A stretch of 62,320 nt of DNA from the NCBI GenBank assembly GCA_021784755.1, contig JAJYHM010000054.1:1-62320 (forward strand), written 5' to 3'. The notes under the pieces are model-generated. The model made no database searches and had not been told where the DNA came from. It was given only the letters and a program-made list of their open reading frames with translations. This document shows, piece after piece, positions 16,822 through 25,577 of the stretch. Made by a program: the position numbers and the translations under genes. Numbering within the stretch: position 1 is the first letter of the stretch; every line of letters starts with the position of its first letter. The stretch comes from Pseudomonadota bacterium (GTDB lineage Bacteria > Pseudomonadota > Gammaproteobacteria > Acidiferrobacterales > Acidiferrobacteraceae).

Positions 16822-19800
16822 CCCGTGATACGCGCCTTCTCGGCGCGATATTCCTCGATCGTGAGGTTGCGCAGCTTGGAGGCGCGGCCGTCCTCGTTGT
16901 GCACGAAGCCCACGCAGGACACGAAGGGCTCGATGATGTGGATCTTCTGCAGGGGTGTGACGATCAGGAGTTGGAGGTTCAGTTCACGGAACAGCCGCAG
17001 CCCGTATTGAGCGGATTCGTCGGAGCCGCGCCCGAAGGCCTCGTCTATGACCACGAACCGGAACGAGCGCGACCGGGTGGCGCCCCATTCAAGCCCGAAC
17101 TGGTAGGCGAGGCTTGCCGCAAGCACCGTGTAGGCAAGCTTCTCTTTCTGGCCTCCCGATTTGCCGCCCGAGTCTGAATAGTGTTCATACTCACTTTGAT
17201 CCTCGTGCCAGCGCTCGCTGGCCGCGAACACGAACCAGGCGCGCACATCCGTCACCTTGGCCGTCCACCGGCGGTCAGCCTCCGACTGACCCTCGCGTCC
17301 GCGAAAGCGCTCTATGATGCGCTTGACCTGCAGAAACTTGCCTTCGGAGTACTGCGTGTCGTCGCTGCCGGTGAGCGTGCCATCGGTGCAGGCGCGCAAT
17401 TCCGCTTGAAAATCCCGGATGTCGGCGTCGGTTGTGCGCTCGGCTTCGAGAACGATGTAGCGCCCGGGATTGTAGTCGATCTTGGTGAGTGAGGCGTTGA
17501 CGCGATCGATGCGCTCCTTGATGAGCTCGCGCTCGCGGGCGAGCTGTGACTGAAAGTTTGTGACCTCGCGGATGGTGTTTTCATTCAAGAGATCCTTGAA
17601 GCGCGCCTCGAAGCCGGGAAGTCCATCCGCCAGGAGCTCATCGAGCATCCTCCGATATTCGAAGCCCGCCTCGATGGCGGCGTCGACTTCGGCGGTCTCG
17701 AGCTTGTATGCCTCCTTGTAAGACACCATCCCTTGGATGACCGCGTCACGCAGCGCCGCAAGCCGTCGGGCGCAGTCGCTCGCACGCTTCCCGATCGCGG
17801 AACGTAGTTCGTTTTCGCGATGCTCGCAGGACTCCAGCGTGAGGGCGCCTTGCAACTCGGCGCGCAGTGCGTCGATTTGGTCGAAGACGGTGGCGTGTTG
17901 CGTGAACTCCGGCTCATTCAAGACGGCCTCGACTGCCTGCCGTAGCGCCTTGGTGTCGGTCCTTTGCTGTTCGCACTTGGCACGTAGTTCGCGCTCAGTG
18001 TCGATACGAGTCTCATGGGCCTCTCGCTCGGCCGTCACTTCGCGCAGCCGCGCAGTGAGCTGCTGTAGGGCATCCGAGGTCGATTCAAGTCGGTGTTTTT
18101 CCTCCTCGAGAACGGCAATCTCCGCGGCCGCCTCCCGCCAATCGAGCTCGCGAAAGTCGCGGTATTCCTCCAGGCGCGTCAGGGCGGCGAGCCGTTCCTT
18201 CAGGGCGGTGTGGGCTGCCTGAGTCTTAGCGAGGTCCGCGGCGTGATGTGCGATCTCAGATTCAAGGGCACGTGCGCGCGCCTTCAGCGCGCTGATCTTC
18301 GCGGCATTGCTCCAACCGAGAATATAGTGGCTGCGGTCGTCTAGGCGGTGACGGTCGTCCTTTTCGTGGCGATCGCCAGGGGTCTTGATCTGGCCCGCGC
18401 GGGTCAGTGCGCGGGTTTCGCGCTGGAATTGTTCGTAGGTGGCGCAGCAGGCGACGTCGAAGCGCTGTGCCAGCTCGCGCTCCAGCCACTCGTAAAAAGG
18501 CGAGTCCGGGCGGATCTCAAGTTTGCGCGCGAGTGAATCGGGGTGCAGCTCGATTGGGGCGTTGCGCGCGGGTTTGCGCACCCGGAAATAGACAATGCGG
18601 CCCTTGAGGTCGGTCTTGTCGACCCAGCGGGCCACATCCGTGTAGTGGCCGTCCGGCACGAGCAGGGACAGACCGAAGTTGTGGAGCAGGCGTTCGGCAG
18701 CCCCTTCCCAGGCCGATTCCTCGGCACGCACCTGCAGGAGTTCTCCCGCGAAGGGCATCTCCTCCTCGGCCAGGGCGAGCGCCCGGCAGATTTCTGCGCG
18801 GATCAGGGCGTGGCGTGAGTCGATGTTGCTCTGTCGCGCTTCGAGGTCTCTGACCTCGGCTAGGAGCGTCTCGTGTGCGCTGCGGGCCTCGCGCAAGGCC
18901 ATACTCTGTTCCGTGAGGGCATTCTGAAGGTTCGCCTCCTCGGTCCGCGCCTGCTCGGTCCTGTCGGAGAGGCGCGCACCTTGCGCAAGAAACGCGGCCT
19001 CGTCCGTGGCTGCCGATTCGCCAATGGCTTGGCACCACTGTTCGTAGTAGCGGGCGCGGTCGGCGCGGCTCGTGCGCTCGTGCGTTTTGCGCCCGATCTC
19101 CTGCGCGAGCCGTTCCAGGCGATCTCCGCCGTTTTCGGCAATATGGTGCTTGAGTTCGTCCTCGGTGGCGCGCAAGGCGTGGCGGGCCTCGGTGAGACGG
19201 GCAATGGCGCGGTCGCGCCGCCCCCATTCGTCTTCGAGGCGGATGAGGCGCTTGTCGAGCAGTTCCGCCTTCAGGCGCGCAAAATAGGGGCGCACAGCCT
19301 CGCGCGCGGTCTCCCATGCGGCGAGTTCCCCTTGCCGTCGCGCGTGCTCGTCGAGGCGGGCTACAAGCGGGGTCAGGAGCTCGATCTGGCGCTTGGCCTT
19401 CAAGACTGCCTCGTGGGCGCGGTTTAGGTTGTCAAAGTGGTCGACCAGGGCCTGGATACGCGGAGCCACGTCGAAGGGTTCGAGCATGTGCTGGCGCACG
19501 AAATCCGTGAGGTTGCCCACGGACTTCATGGAGACCGTCTGATGGAAGAGCTCGAGCGCCTGTTCGTTGTCGATCCCAAAGCGCCGGCGGAACCATGCCC
19601 CGTAGGGCGGAAAGCTGTCGAAGATCTCGACGCCTTGCCCGCGCAGGCGTTTACGCAGGGCGTTGATATCCGACCCAAAGCGGGCAAATTCTGCCCCGAT
19701 CGACAAGGCGTGTTCGGCGCCTGCGTAGAAGCGCGCCGGCTGGCCCTGCGGATCCTTGATCCAGAAGACCTGTGCGAGCGTTACGGTCTGATCATAGGCG

Positions 19801-20210
19801 GCGTTATGAAAGACCCCGAGGATCACCGAGTAGGTGTTGTGGTCGCGCAGGGCGATGGGCCGCGCCGACTGGCTGGCCTCCCCGCGCCCCGACTTGTAGT
19901 GCCCTAGCACATAGGAGCGCAGCGACCGCTCCTTCGCTTCCGCCCCCGCCGCCTTGTTATAGGTGATGCGCTGGGACGGGACGAGTAGTGTGGTCACGGC
20001 ATCGACCAAGGTCGACTTGCCGGATCCTATGTCACCGGTCAAGAGGGCGTTGCGGCCGTCGGGCGCAAGCGACCAGACGCGGGCATCGAAGGTACCCCAG
20101 TTGAAGACCTCGAGGCGCTGGAGACGGAAGCCCGACAGGCTATCGTCTGCCAGGAAGTCGAGGCTCAGGCTCTCGGGGACGCCCCCCGGGGCGATCCGTT
20201 CAGACGTCAT
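16818..20210 (-). CDS. jetC: Wadjet SMC-like ATPase JetC (MukB/SbcC-type)
   Basis: The SMC motor of the system. The 1130-residue product has Walker A GDIGSGKST at 59-67, a long alpha-helical coiled-coil body rich in Glu/Arg/Ala (about 230-980), an ABC signature region SGGKSGGQKEK at 1014-1024 and Walker B VVIDEAFGRGSDES at about 1053. Coiled coil is interrupted near 500-640 by a segment with GHYTDVARWVDKTDLKGR, likely the hinge or a head insertion. ATG 20210 is chosen because it overlaps the end of jetB by 11 bp and gives MTSERIAPGG; the frame is open to ATG 20294, but that would overlap jetB by 95 bp. Sits between jetB and jetD as in type I Wadjet. Confidence 0.93.
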   Translation of the reverse strand: MTSERIAPGGVPESLSLDFLADDSLSGFRLQRLEVFNWGTFDARVWSLAPDGRNALLTGDIGSGKSTLVDAVTTLLVPSQRITYNKAAGAEAKERSLRSYVLGHYKSGRGEASQSARPIALRDHNTYSVILGVFHNAAYDQTVTLAQVFWIKDPQGQPARFYAGAEHALSIGAEFARFGSDINALRKRLRGQGVEIFDSFPPYGAWFRRRFGIDNEQALELFHQTVSMKSVGNLTDFVRQHMLEPFDVAPRIQALVDHFDNLNRAHEAVLKAKRQIELLTPLVARLDEHARRQGELAAWETAREAVRPYFARLKAELLDKRLIRLEDEWGRRDRAIARLTEARHALRATEDELKHHIAENGGDRLERLAQEIGRKTHERTSRADRARYYEQWCQAIGESAATDEAAFLAQGARLSDRTEQARTEEANLQNALTEQSMALREARSAHETLLAEVRDLEARQSNIDSRHALIRAEICRALALAEEEMPFAGELLQVRAEESAWEGAAERLLHNFGLSLLVPDGHYTDVARWVDKTDLKGRIVYFRVRKPARNAPIELHPDSLARKLEIRPDSPFYEWLERELAQRFDVACCATYEQFQRETRALTRAGQIKTPGDRHEKDDRHRLDDRSHYILGWSNAAKISALKARARALESEIAHHAADLAKTQAAHTALKERLAALTRLEEYRDFRELDWREAAAEIAVLEEEKHRLESTSDALQQLTARLREVTAEREAHETRIDTERELRAKCEQQRTDTKALRQAVEAVLNEPEFTQHATVFDQIDALRAELQGALTLESCEHRENELRSAIGKRASDCARRLAALRDAVIQGMVSYKEAYKLETAEVDAAIEAGFEYRRMLDELLADGLPGFEARFKDLLNENTIREVTNFQSQLARERELIKERIDRVNASLTKIDYNPGRYIVLEAERTTDADIRDFQAELRACTDGTLTGSDDTQYSEGKFLQVKRIIERFRGREGQSEADRRWTAKVTDVRAWFVFAASERWHEDQSEYEHYSDSGGKSGGQKEKLAYTVLAASLAYQFGLEWGATRSRSFRFVVIDEAFGRGSDESAQYGLRLFRELNLQLLIVTPLQKIHIIEPFVSCVGFVHNEDGRASKLRNLTIEEYRAEKARITG

Positions 20211-20820
20211 CGGCAGGCCCCTCCTCGGGGGCGGCGATATGGTTCTTATAGGCGGCCAGGCGTTCGGCGAAGTCGGCCAGCCACTGGGCGTCAACGAAGG
20301 CCTTCAGGATGCGTCGCACCTCGTAGGCAGGGGCCGCTGAGCTCGTCGCAGGCTTCAGGCGGCGCAGAAAGCCCAGGTCAACGATACGGTTTATGTGGGT
20401 CTCGATCTGGTCGATGTGTCGGGCCTCGTTGGTGGTCTCGGGGAGGAAGACGCGCACGAGTTCCACGACCTCATCGCGTGTCATCACGAGCTTCACATCG
20501 CCGCCGGTCGCGTCGAACTCCGCCAGGCGTTTTCGCAAAAGCGCAAGCAGTAGGCTCACCGGGAATGACAGCGGTCGCCGCGCCACGAGCCGTGGGAGTC
20601 CGTCGTCCTCGGTGTCGCGCGAGCGCAGGAAGGCGTAACCCTCGGACTCGTCGACCACGAGGTCAAGCCCCAGCACCCCGACATAATCGCGCACGTGCGC
20701 CTGCAGGCTCAAAAGCGTATTCCAGAGCTGTGCCTCGCTGTCCTGGTAGATCACGCCCTTCAGAAGCGGGATCACGACCGCCGAGAGCCCGGCCCCCGTT
20801 TCCTGTGGTTCTTCCAGCAT
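20200..20820 (-). CDS. jetB: Wadjet subunit JetB (MukE-like)
   Basis: The kite-type (MukE-like, DUF4194) subunit that binds the kleisin JetA. The 206-residue product is mixed helix and strand with a winged-helix-like pattern: GVIYQDSEAQLWNTLLSLQAHVRDYVGVLGLDLVVDE at the start and a central LSFPVSLLLALLRKRLAEFD. The C-terminal ~80 residues end in an acidic tail (EEGPADDV). It begins 3 bp after the jetA stop and overlaps jetC by 11 bp, so the three are co-translated. Family assignment rests on these features and the operon order. Confidence 0.9.
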   Translation of the reverse strand: MLEEPQETGAGLSAVVIPLLKGVIYQDSEAQLWNTLLSLQAHVRDYVGVLGLDLVVDESEGYAFLRSRDTEDDGLPRLVARRPLSFPVSLLLALLRKRLAEFDATGGDVKLVMTRDEVVELVRVFLPETTNEARHIDQIETHINRIVDLGFLRRLKPATSSAAPAYEVRRILKAFVDAQWLADFAERLAAYKNHIAAPEEGPADDV

Positions 20821-20823
20821 GTC

Positions 20824-22278
20824 CTATCTCACGAAAATGACGCGTGGTATATGCGCTTGCCGCTGTCGCTCTTGTCCATCCGTGTGCACGCTACGCCATA
20901 TGACGGTGTCCGTCACGTCCTCGTCTATGCACGACTTGGCATCCATGGCCGCGAGATCCAGGTAGGCGACGAGTTCGGCCAGTCCGTGTCGCAGCGGATG
21001 GAGCTCGCAGACTTCGCGAAGGGTGATTTGTGAGCGGTTCTGTAAGGCTTGGCGCACATGGCGCGCGAGTTCCGCGCGGTCGATCACGATCTGGGCGTAC
21101 AAGGCGCTGTCGTCCATGTCGGCCTGGCCCGCATCGATCGCTTGGTCGGTGATTGCAAGTCGCAGGGGCGGGTTGTAGAGGCGGCGTTCCAGGGGCAGGT
21201 CGACCGCAGCGCCCGTCTCGTACAAGCGCATCATGGCACCCCCGGGCGGTGTCTCGCGCAGATCGAGGGCAAGGCTTTCGATTTCGCGCAGAAGATCCAT
21301 GATGCGGCGATTTTCAAGCCAGGCACGGTCATCGAGGAAACGGCGCAGCTGCGAGGACAGTTGCGCGACCGTGCGTTGGGTATGCTCCCCGGCGGCAAGC
21401 CAGTCGTAATGGATGCGACGGGTGCGTGGATCGGGGGCCATGTCGCGGATCACGGGCAGGGCCAGGATGTGTTCGAGCAGCTGAGTCAACTCCTCTTCGC
21501 GGGCGCTCGACATGAGGAAGTCGAAAAAGGCGCGGAAGCTGCGGCCCTCGTCGGAGTCGGTGATCAGGTCGCGTTCGCCGAGGATCTCCTCGAGCAACGC
21601 CCCTTTGGAACCCTCCCAGAGCGCAATGCGTTCGCGCACGCGCCGGTCGAGCTGGCGGAAATTGTATTCGACCTGGCGGAAGTCCGAGAGCAGTTCGCGG
21701 GAGAGCTGCACGAATTGTTGGAAGCGGTCCTTGAGGGCGCTATCCTCGAGCAGTGGCACACAGCCTTGCGCAATGCGCGCCATCTCCGCATCGATTTCGT
21801 CGCGGCGCCTGTGCAGTTCGGCGAGCCGCACGGCCGGGTCGGTCTCGCTGCCTTCGCTCATCTGTCTTAGGAGGGTAAAGAGGGTGAGCAGGCGCGACTC
21901 GGTGCCTACGAAGGAGCGGGTCGCGAGTGTGGCAAGCCACGCGATGGCCTTCTCGGCGCCGGGTGTCAGGTCGTATTGGGCCTCGTCCGACTCTGCAGCG
22001 TAGAATTTGCGCAGCCAGCCCTTGTCAGCCGAGGCCCAGTCGTCGAGATAGTCGTGCGCCGCGCGTGGAAAGGCCTCGGGTCCCAGTTGGCGGCGCAGCC
22101 CATAGAGTTCGTCTTCCAGGGCCTCGGTGAGGTCTGCCGCATCGATGGCGCGCCGATTGGGTGTCACGAAGATGCGCTCAAGAAAGCTCGCCACGAGGGG
22201 TGCGTGGTCGGAGCATAAGAGGCGCCAAGCCGGATGGTTTTGGCGCAGGAGGTTCAGTGTGGCGTAGTCGATGGCCAT
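20824..22278 (-). CDS. jetA: Wadjet kleisin subunit JetA (MukF-like)
   Basis: First gene of the operon. JetA (DUF3375) is the kleisin that closes the JetC ring. The 484-residue product is largely helical, with an N-terminal winged-helix-like region (LNLLRQNHPAWRLLCSDHAPLVASFLERIF), a helical middle rich in Arg/Glu, and a C-terminal part ending in a short basic tail. The N-terminal segment MAIDYATLNLLRQNHPAWRLL is typical of the family. No good ribosome site precedes the ATG; instead a perfect palindrome lies 4 bp upstream. The gene is intact. Confidence 0.92.
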   Translation of the reverse strand: MAIDYATLNLLRQNHPAWRLLCSDHAPLVASFLERIFVTPNRRAIDAADLTEALEDELYGLRRQLGPEAFPRAAHDYLDDWASADKGWLRKFYAAESDEAQYDLTPGAEKAIAWLATLATRSFVGTESRLLTLFTLLRQMSEGSETDPAVRLAELHRRRDEIDAEMARIAQGCVPLLEDSALKDRFQQFVQLSRELLSDFRQVEYNFRQLDRRVRERIALWEGSKGALLEEILGERDLITDSDEGRSFRAFFDFLMSSAREEELTQLLEHILALPVIRDMAPDPRTRRIHYDWLAAGEHTQRTVAQLSSQLRRFLDDRAWLENRRIMDLLREIESLALDLRETPPGGAMMRLYETGAAVDLPLERRLYNPPLRLAITDQAIDAGQADMDDSALYAQIVIDRAELARHVRQALQNRSQITLREVCELHPLRHGLAELVAYLDLAAMDAKSCIDEDVTDTVIWRSVHTDGQERQRQAHIPRVIFVR

Positions 22279-22282
22279 GGGT

Positions 22283-22297
22283 GCGCTATTTTAGCGC
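22283..22297. repeat. Palindrome directly upstream of jetA
   Basis: GCGCTATTTTAGCGC, 6-bp arms with a 3-bp centre, 4 bp from the jetA start. On the minus strand it contains TAAAAT, which could be a -10 box ending 9 nt before the ATG. It may be an operator; this is inference. Confidence 0.45.
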
Positions 22298-22497
22298 GTT
22301 GGCACAGTTTTGCGCACGGTGTGTGGGTACGCGCCGCCGTCCGTGTCCTTGTCGTCGCCGATTGGGGATTGTTGGGGATCGGTCGCTTGAATGGCGCGTG
22401 GAGGGGATGTGCTGCCATACATCGCTTTTCCCGGGCTCCGGCCTTGGAGTAGCATAGCCCGGTCTGCCACGCCGGCGCCGGAATCACCGAACCCCTC

Positions 22498-25400
22498 ATG
22501 TTCGCTGCCCGCAACCCCGTCTTGCGGCCCCGTATCGTACTGATCGCGGCGGCCGTAAATATCCTCGTAGGCGCCGTCGCGCTCTGGGGATGGCTCACCG
22601 CGCATCCGTTCTTGGTGCAGTGGAATCGCCATCTCGCGCCCATGCCGGCCAATGCCGCACTCGCTGAAGTCCTGATCGGTGGCGGGCTGCTGCTATTACA
22701 GCGCGCTCATTACCGTTGGGCCTTTCTCGCGGCCTTTCCCGTGGTGCTCTACAGTACCCTGGCGGCGATGAGTTTCCTCTTGGGCGGCCATCTGGGCGTG
22801 AATACGCCGTTCTTTTTGCCGATCCATCCCACGACCCTTTTTCATGGCCGGGCGCCTATTTCGCCTTTGAGCGGCACCATGCTTCTGTTGGCAAGCGCGG
22901 CGATCGCTTTCGCGGCGCTCACGGGGGCCCGCGCCCCGAGCCCGGCTCCGGCCGCCGTCTTGGTCGCACTCAGCACCGCGGGTCTCATAGGCCAGCTGAG
23001 TCCGCTCTGGCCGATATGGCGCGATCTGCATGAGGTTTCGCTTCCCGGCGCGCTGGCGCTGCTCACGTTTGGGGTCGCGGTCTTGGATTACGGTTGGCTC
23101 GAGCTGCGTTCGCGACGCTTTGGTCTTGCCTTCGTGACGGCCATTATGCTGCTGACCGTGGCCATGGTCCTGGCGGCTGCCCTGAAGACTTATGAGCGGG
23201 ATGAACTTACGCGCATGACTCAAGGGGTCTGGCAGGGGATCGCCGATCAGATTCGCACCCAGGAGCATCGGCCTTTGGCCGTGGCTCGCCTTGCCGAGCG
23301 CTGGACGATCTTCGGAGTGCCGCCCGTAGCGCACGCCCAGCGCGAGGCCGCCTTGCTCTTGCATCAGGTTCCCGGGCTGCAAGCCGTGATATTCGTCGCC
23401 CCCTCCTTGCGGGTCCTTTGGCGGGTACCGGGTCCCGGTCACCCGCGTGTGATTGGGCGCGACTTGAGGACCCAACCCGGACGCGCGCTCGCGCTTCAGC
23501 GCGCACGTAGGAGCGGGCGGCCAGCCATGACCTCGGTCGTCCCTCTCTTTAAGGGCGGACAGGGGTTTATCGTGGTGGCGCCGGTCCGTATCGGTGGCCG
23601 CTTCAAGGGCTATATCGGCGGGGTTTTTGACACCCGCGGCCTGCTTTCGCGCGTCATGACCAATCTCTGGCAGGGTTACCATGTAAGCGTGTCTCTGCAC
23701 GGCCAGCGCTTTTTCACACGCGGTCTGCCAGGTACGAACCGTTATCGCGCCACCGGCAAGGTGCGATTCCTTGGCCAGAATCTCGTAATCCGGGTGAGCC
23801 CCGGCCCACGCGTAGTGAACAAGATCGCGGTCGGTCTCCCGCCTATCGTGCTCACAAGCGGTTTCCTGCTGGCCCTGTTTGCGGCAGCGGCGGTTTACGG
23901 AATGCAGCAGGCGCAGCGTCACGCCGATTCCCTCGACCGTTTGAACTCAGGCCTCGAGAATTTGGTGTTAGCCCGCACGGGCGCCCTGCGCGAGGAGCGG
24001 GAACGGTGGCGGGTGACGCTCATGAGTATCGGCGACGGGGTTATCGTGACTGATAGTAGTGGTTTGGTGCGGGCCTTGAATGCCGAGGCGGAACGGCTCA
24101 CGGGTTATGGTGACGAGGAGGCGCGAGGCTTGCCGGTCGATACGGTCTTACCTCTGTATCGAAGCCCTCAGGGGGCGTCGATCGAGGGGCCGGTGGCACA
24201 AGCCCTGCGTACGGGCGAGGTGCAGCATCTGAAGGGGCCGGTGGTCTTGAAGGGCCGCCACGGGAGTGTCTTGCAAGTCAGCGATTCGGCAGCGCCGATT
24301 CGGGACGAGGATGGTGAGGTGACGGGTGTGGTCATGGTTTTCCGCGACATCACCCAGCACCAGGCCTTGGAAGAACGGGCAATGAGGGCCAAGAGTTTGG
24401 AGGCGCTCGGAGTGCTCGCCGGGGGGATCGCACATGATTTTAATAACATTCTGACGGCGATTTTCGGAAACATCACGCTCGCCAAGCTCTATGCCTCGAC
24501 TGACGGCGCTGTGCAGAGCGCGCTTGCCGATGCCGAGCAGGCCAGCTGGCGGGCACGTGAGCTGACTTTTCAGCTGCTCACGTTCGCCAAGGGCGGGGCG
24601 CCCATCAAAAAGCCGGGGTCGATCGGTGAGACCGTACGCGATCTCGCGGGCTTCTTCCTGAAGGGATCGGCGGTTCGCTATGAGATGACGATCCCGGACG
24701 ATCTCTGGTCCACGGAGTTTGACCCCGACCAGATGGGTCAGGTGATTCAGAACATCGTCTTGAATGCCAAGGAGGCGATGGGGGGCGTAGGGGTCTTGGA
24801 GGTTGTGGCGCGCAATGTGACAGTCGAGGCCGCCCAAATAGCCGATCTCGCCGCGGGTGATTATGTGGAGATTGCGTTTCGCGACTGCGGTCGAGGGATA
24901 GAGCCGGAATATTTGGGGAAGATCTTTGATCCTTATTTCTCCTTGAAGCCCTCCGGCACGGGGCTCGGGCTTGCCGTCACCTATTCGGTGCTCAAGCGTC
25001 ACCAGGGCTTGGTCATTGCGGATTCTTCGGTGGGGAAGGGCACGACGCTCACGCTCTATCTGCCGCGCACCGGGAGTGGTGCGTCACCTGCCACACACGG
25101 GCGGGCGAACGAGGCGATTGCGGCCCGAGGGCGTGGCCGCCGCGTTTTGCTCATGGATGATGACCGCGACGTGCGCTCTGTGGGCGCGCAACTTTTGCGG
25201 GTGCTGGGTTATGACGCGGTGGAGGCCGTGGATGGAGAGGAGGCGCTGCGCGCGTATGAGGCAGCGCGTAGAGAACGCCCCTTTGACGCTGTGATCCTGG
25301 ATCTCACGGTGCCGGGCGGTATGGGCGGCAAGGAATGCGTACGCAAACTGAAGGAGTGCGACCCGGACGTCCGCGCCATCGTCGCTACCGGCTACTACAC

Positions 25401-25509
25401 CGATCCCATCGTCGCCGAGTACGAGGCCCACGGCTTTCGGGCCTCGGTGCAGAAGCCCTACCGCCTCGAGGAGCTGGCCACCGCTCTTACGCAGGTTCTG
25501 GAGGCTTAG
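22498..25509 (+). CDS. Membrane hybrid histidine kinase, CHASE-PAS-HisKA-HATPase-REC
   Basis: A 1003-residue sensor. Residues 1-230 hold about seven hydrophobic helices, an integral-membrane sensor region. Then comes an extracytoplasmic domain (about 240-440) with a CHASE-like end (YIGGVFDTRGLLSRVM), a further helix (about 445-470), a PAS domain (about 500-615, SIGDGVIVTDSSGLVRALN), a HisKA with phospho-His in GGIAHDFNN, and an ATPase domain with QNIVLNAKEAM (N box) and GRGIEPE...GTGLGL (G boxes). The C-terminal receiver (about 885-1000) has the acidic cluster MDDDRDV and the phospho-acceptor Asp in VILDLTVPGG. No DNA-binding output domain or separate response regulator adjoins. The next gene starts 68 bp later. 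Confidence 0.9.
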   Translation: MFAARNPVLRPRIVLIAAAVNILVGAVALWGWLTAHPFLVQWNRHLAPMPANAALAEVLIGGGLLLLQRAHYRWAFLAAFPVVLYSTLAAMSFLLGGHLGVNTPFFLPIHPTTLFHGRAPISPLSGTMLLLASAAIAFAALTGARAPSPAPAAVLVALSTAGLIGQLSPLWPIWRDLHEVSLPGALALLTFGVAVLDYGWLELRSRRFGLAFVTAIMLLTVAMVLAAALKTYERDELTRMTQGVWQGIADQIRTQEHRPLAVARLAERWTIFGVPPVAHAQREAALLLHQVPGLQAVIFVAPSLRVLWRVPGPGHPRVIGRDLRTQPGRALALQRARRSGRPAMTSVVPLFKGGQGFIVVAPVRIGGRFKGYIGGVFDTRGLLSRVMTNLWQGYHVSVSLHGQRFFTRGLPGTNRYRATGKVRFLGQNLVIRVSPGPRVVNKIAVGLPPIVLTSGFLLALFAAAAVYGMQQAQRHADSLDRLNSGLENLVLARTGALREERERWRVTLMSIGDGVIVTDSSGLVRALNAEAERLTGYGDEEARGLPVDTVLPLYRSPQGASIEGPVAQALRTGEVQHLKGPVVLKGRHGSVLQVSDSAAPIRDEDGEVTGVVMVFRDITQHQALEERAMRAKSLEALGVLAGGIAHDFNNILTAIFGNITLAKLYASTDGAVQSALADAEQASWRARELTFQLLTFAKGGAPIKKPGSIGETVRDLAGFFLKGSAVRYEMTIPDDLWSTEFDPDQMGQVIQNIVLNAKEAMGGVGVLEVVARNVTVEAAQIADLAAGDYVEIAFRDCGRGIEPEYLGKIFDPYFSLKPSGTGLGLAVTYSVLKRHQGLVIADSSVGKGTTLTLYLPRTGSGASPATHGRANEAIAARGRGRRVLLMDDDRDVRSVGAQLLRVLGYDAVEAVDGEEALRAYEAARRERPFDAVILDLTVPGGMGGKECVRKLKECDPDVRAIVATGYYTDPIVAEYEAHGFRASVQKPYRLEELATALTQVLEA

Positions 25510-25577
25510 GCGACCCGAACGATGCTTGCGCGCGCAAGCCGCACTCTTCCACACTAGCGCTGAAAGCGGTAGGGGCG

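Noticed and set aside
20211-20294. Upstream extension of JetC to ATG 20294
   Set aside because: It would overlap jetB by 95 bp and adds Pro/Ser-rich residues unlike the family start; the ATG at 20210 gives a short coupling overlap.
25335-25577. Upstream extension of the first OpgG frame
   Set aside because: It overlaps the kinase gene in another frame, is Arg-rich, and comes before a clear signal peptide that begins near 25578.
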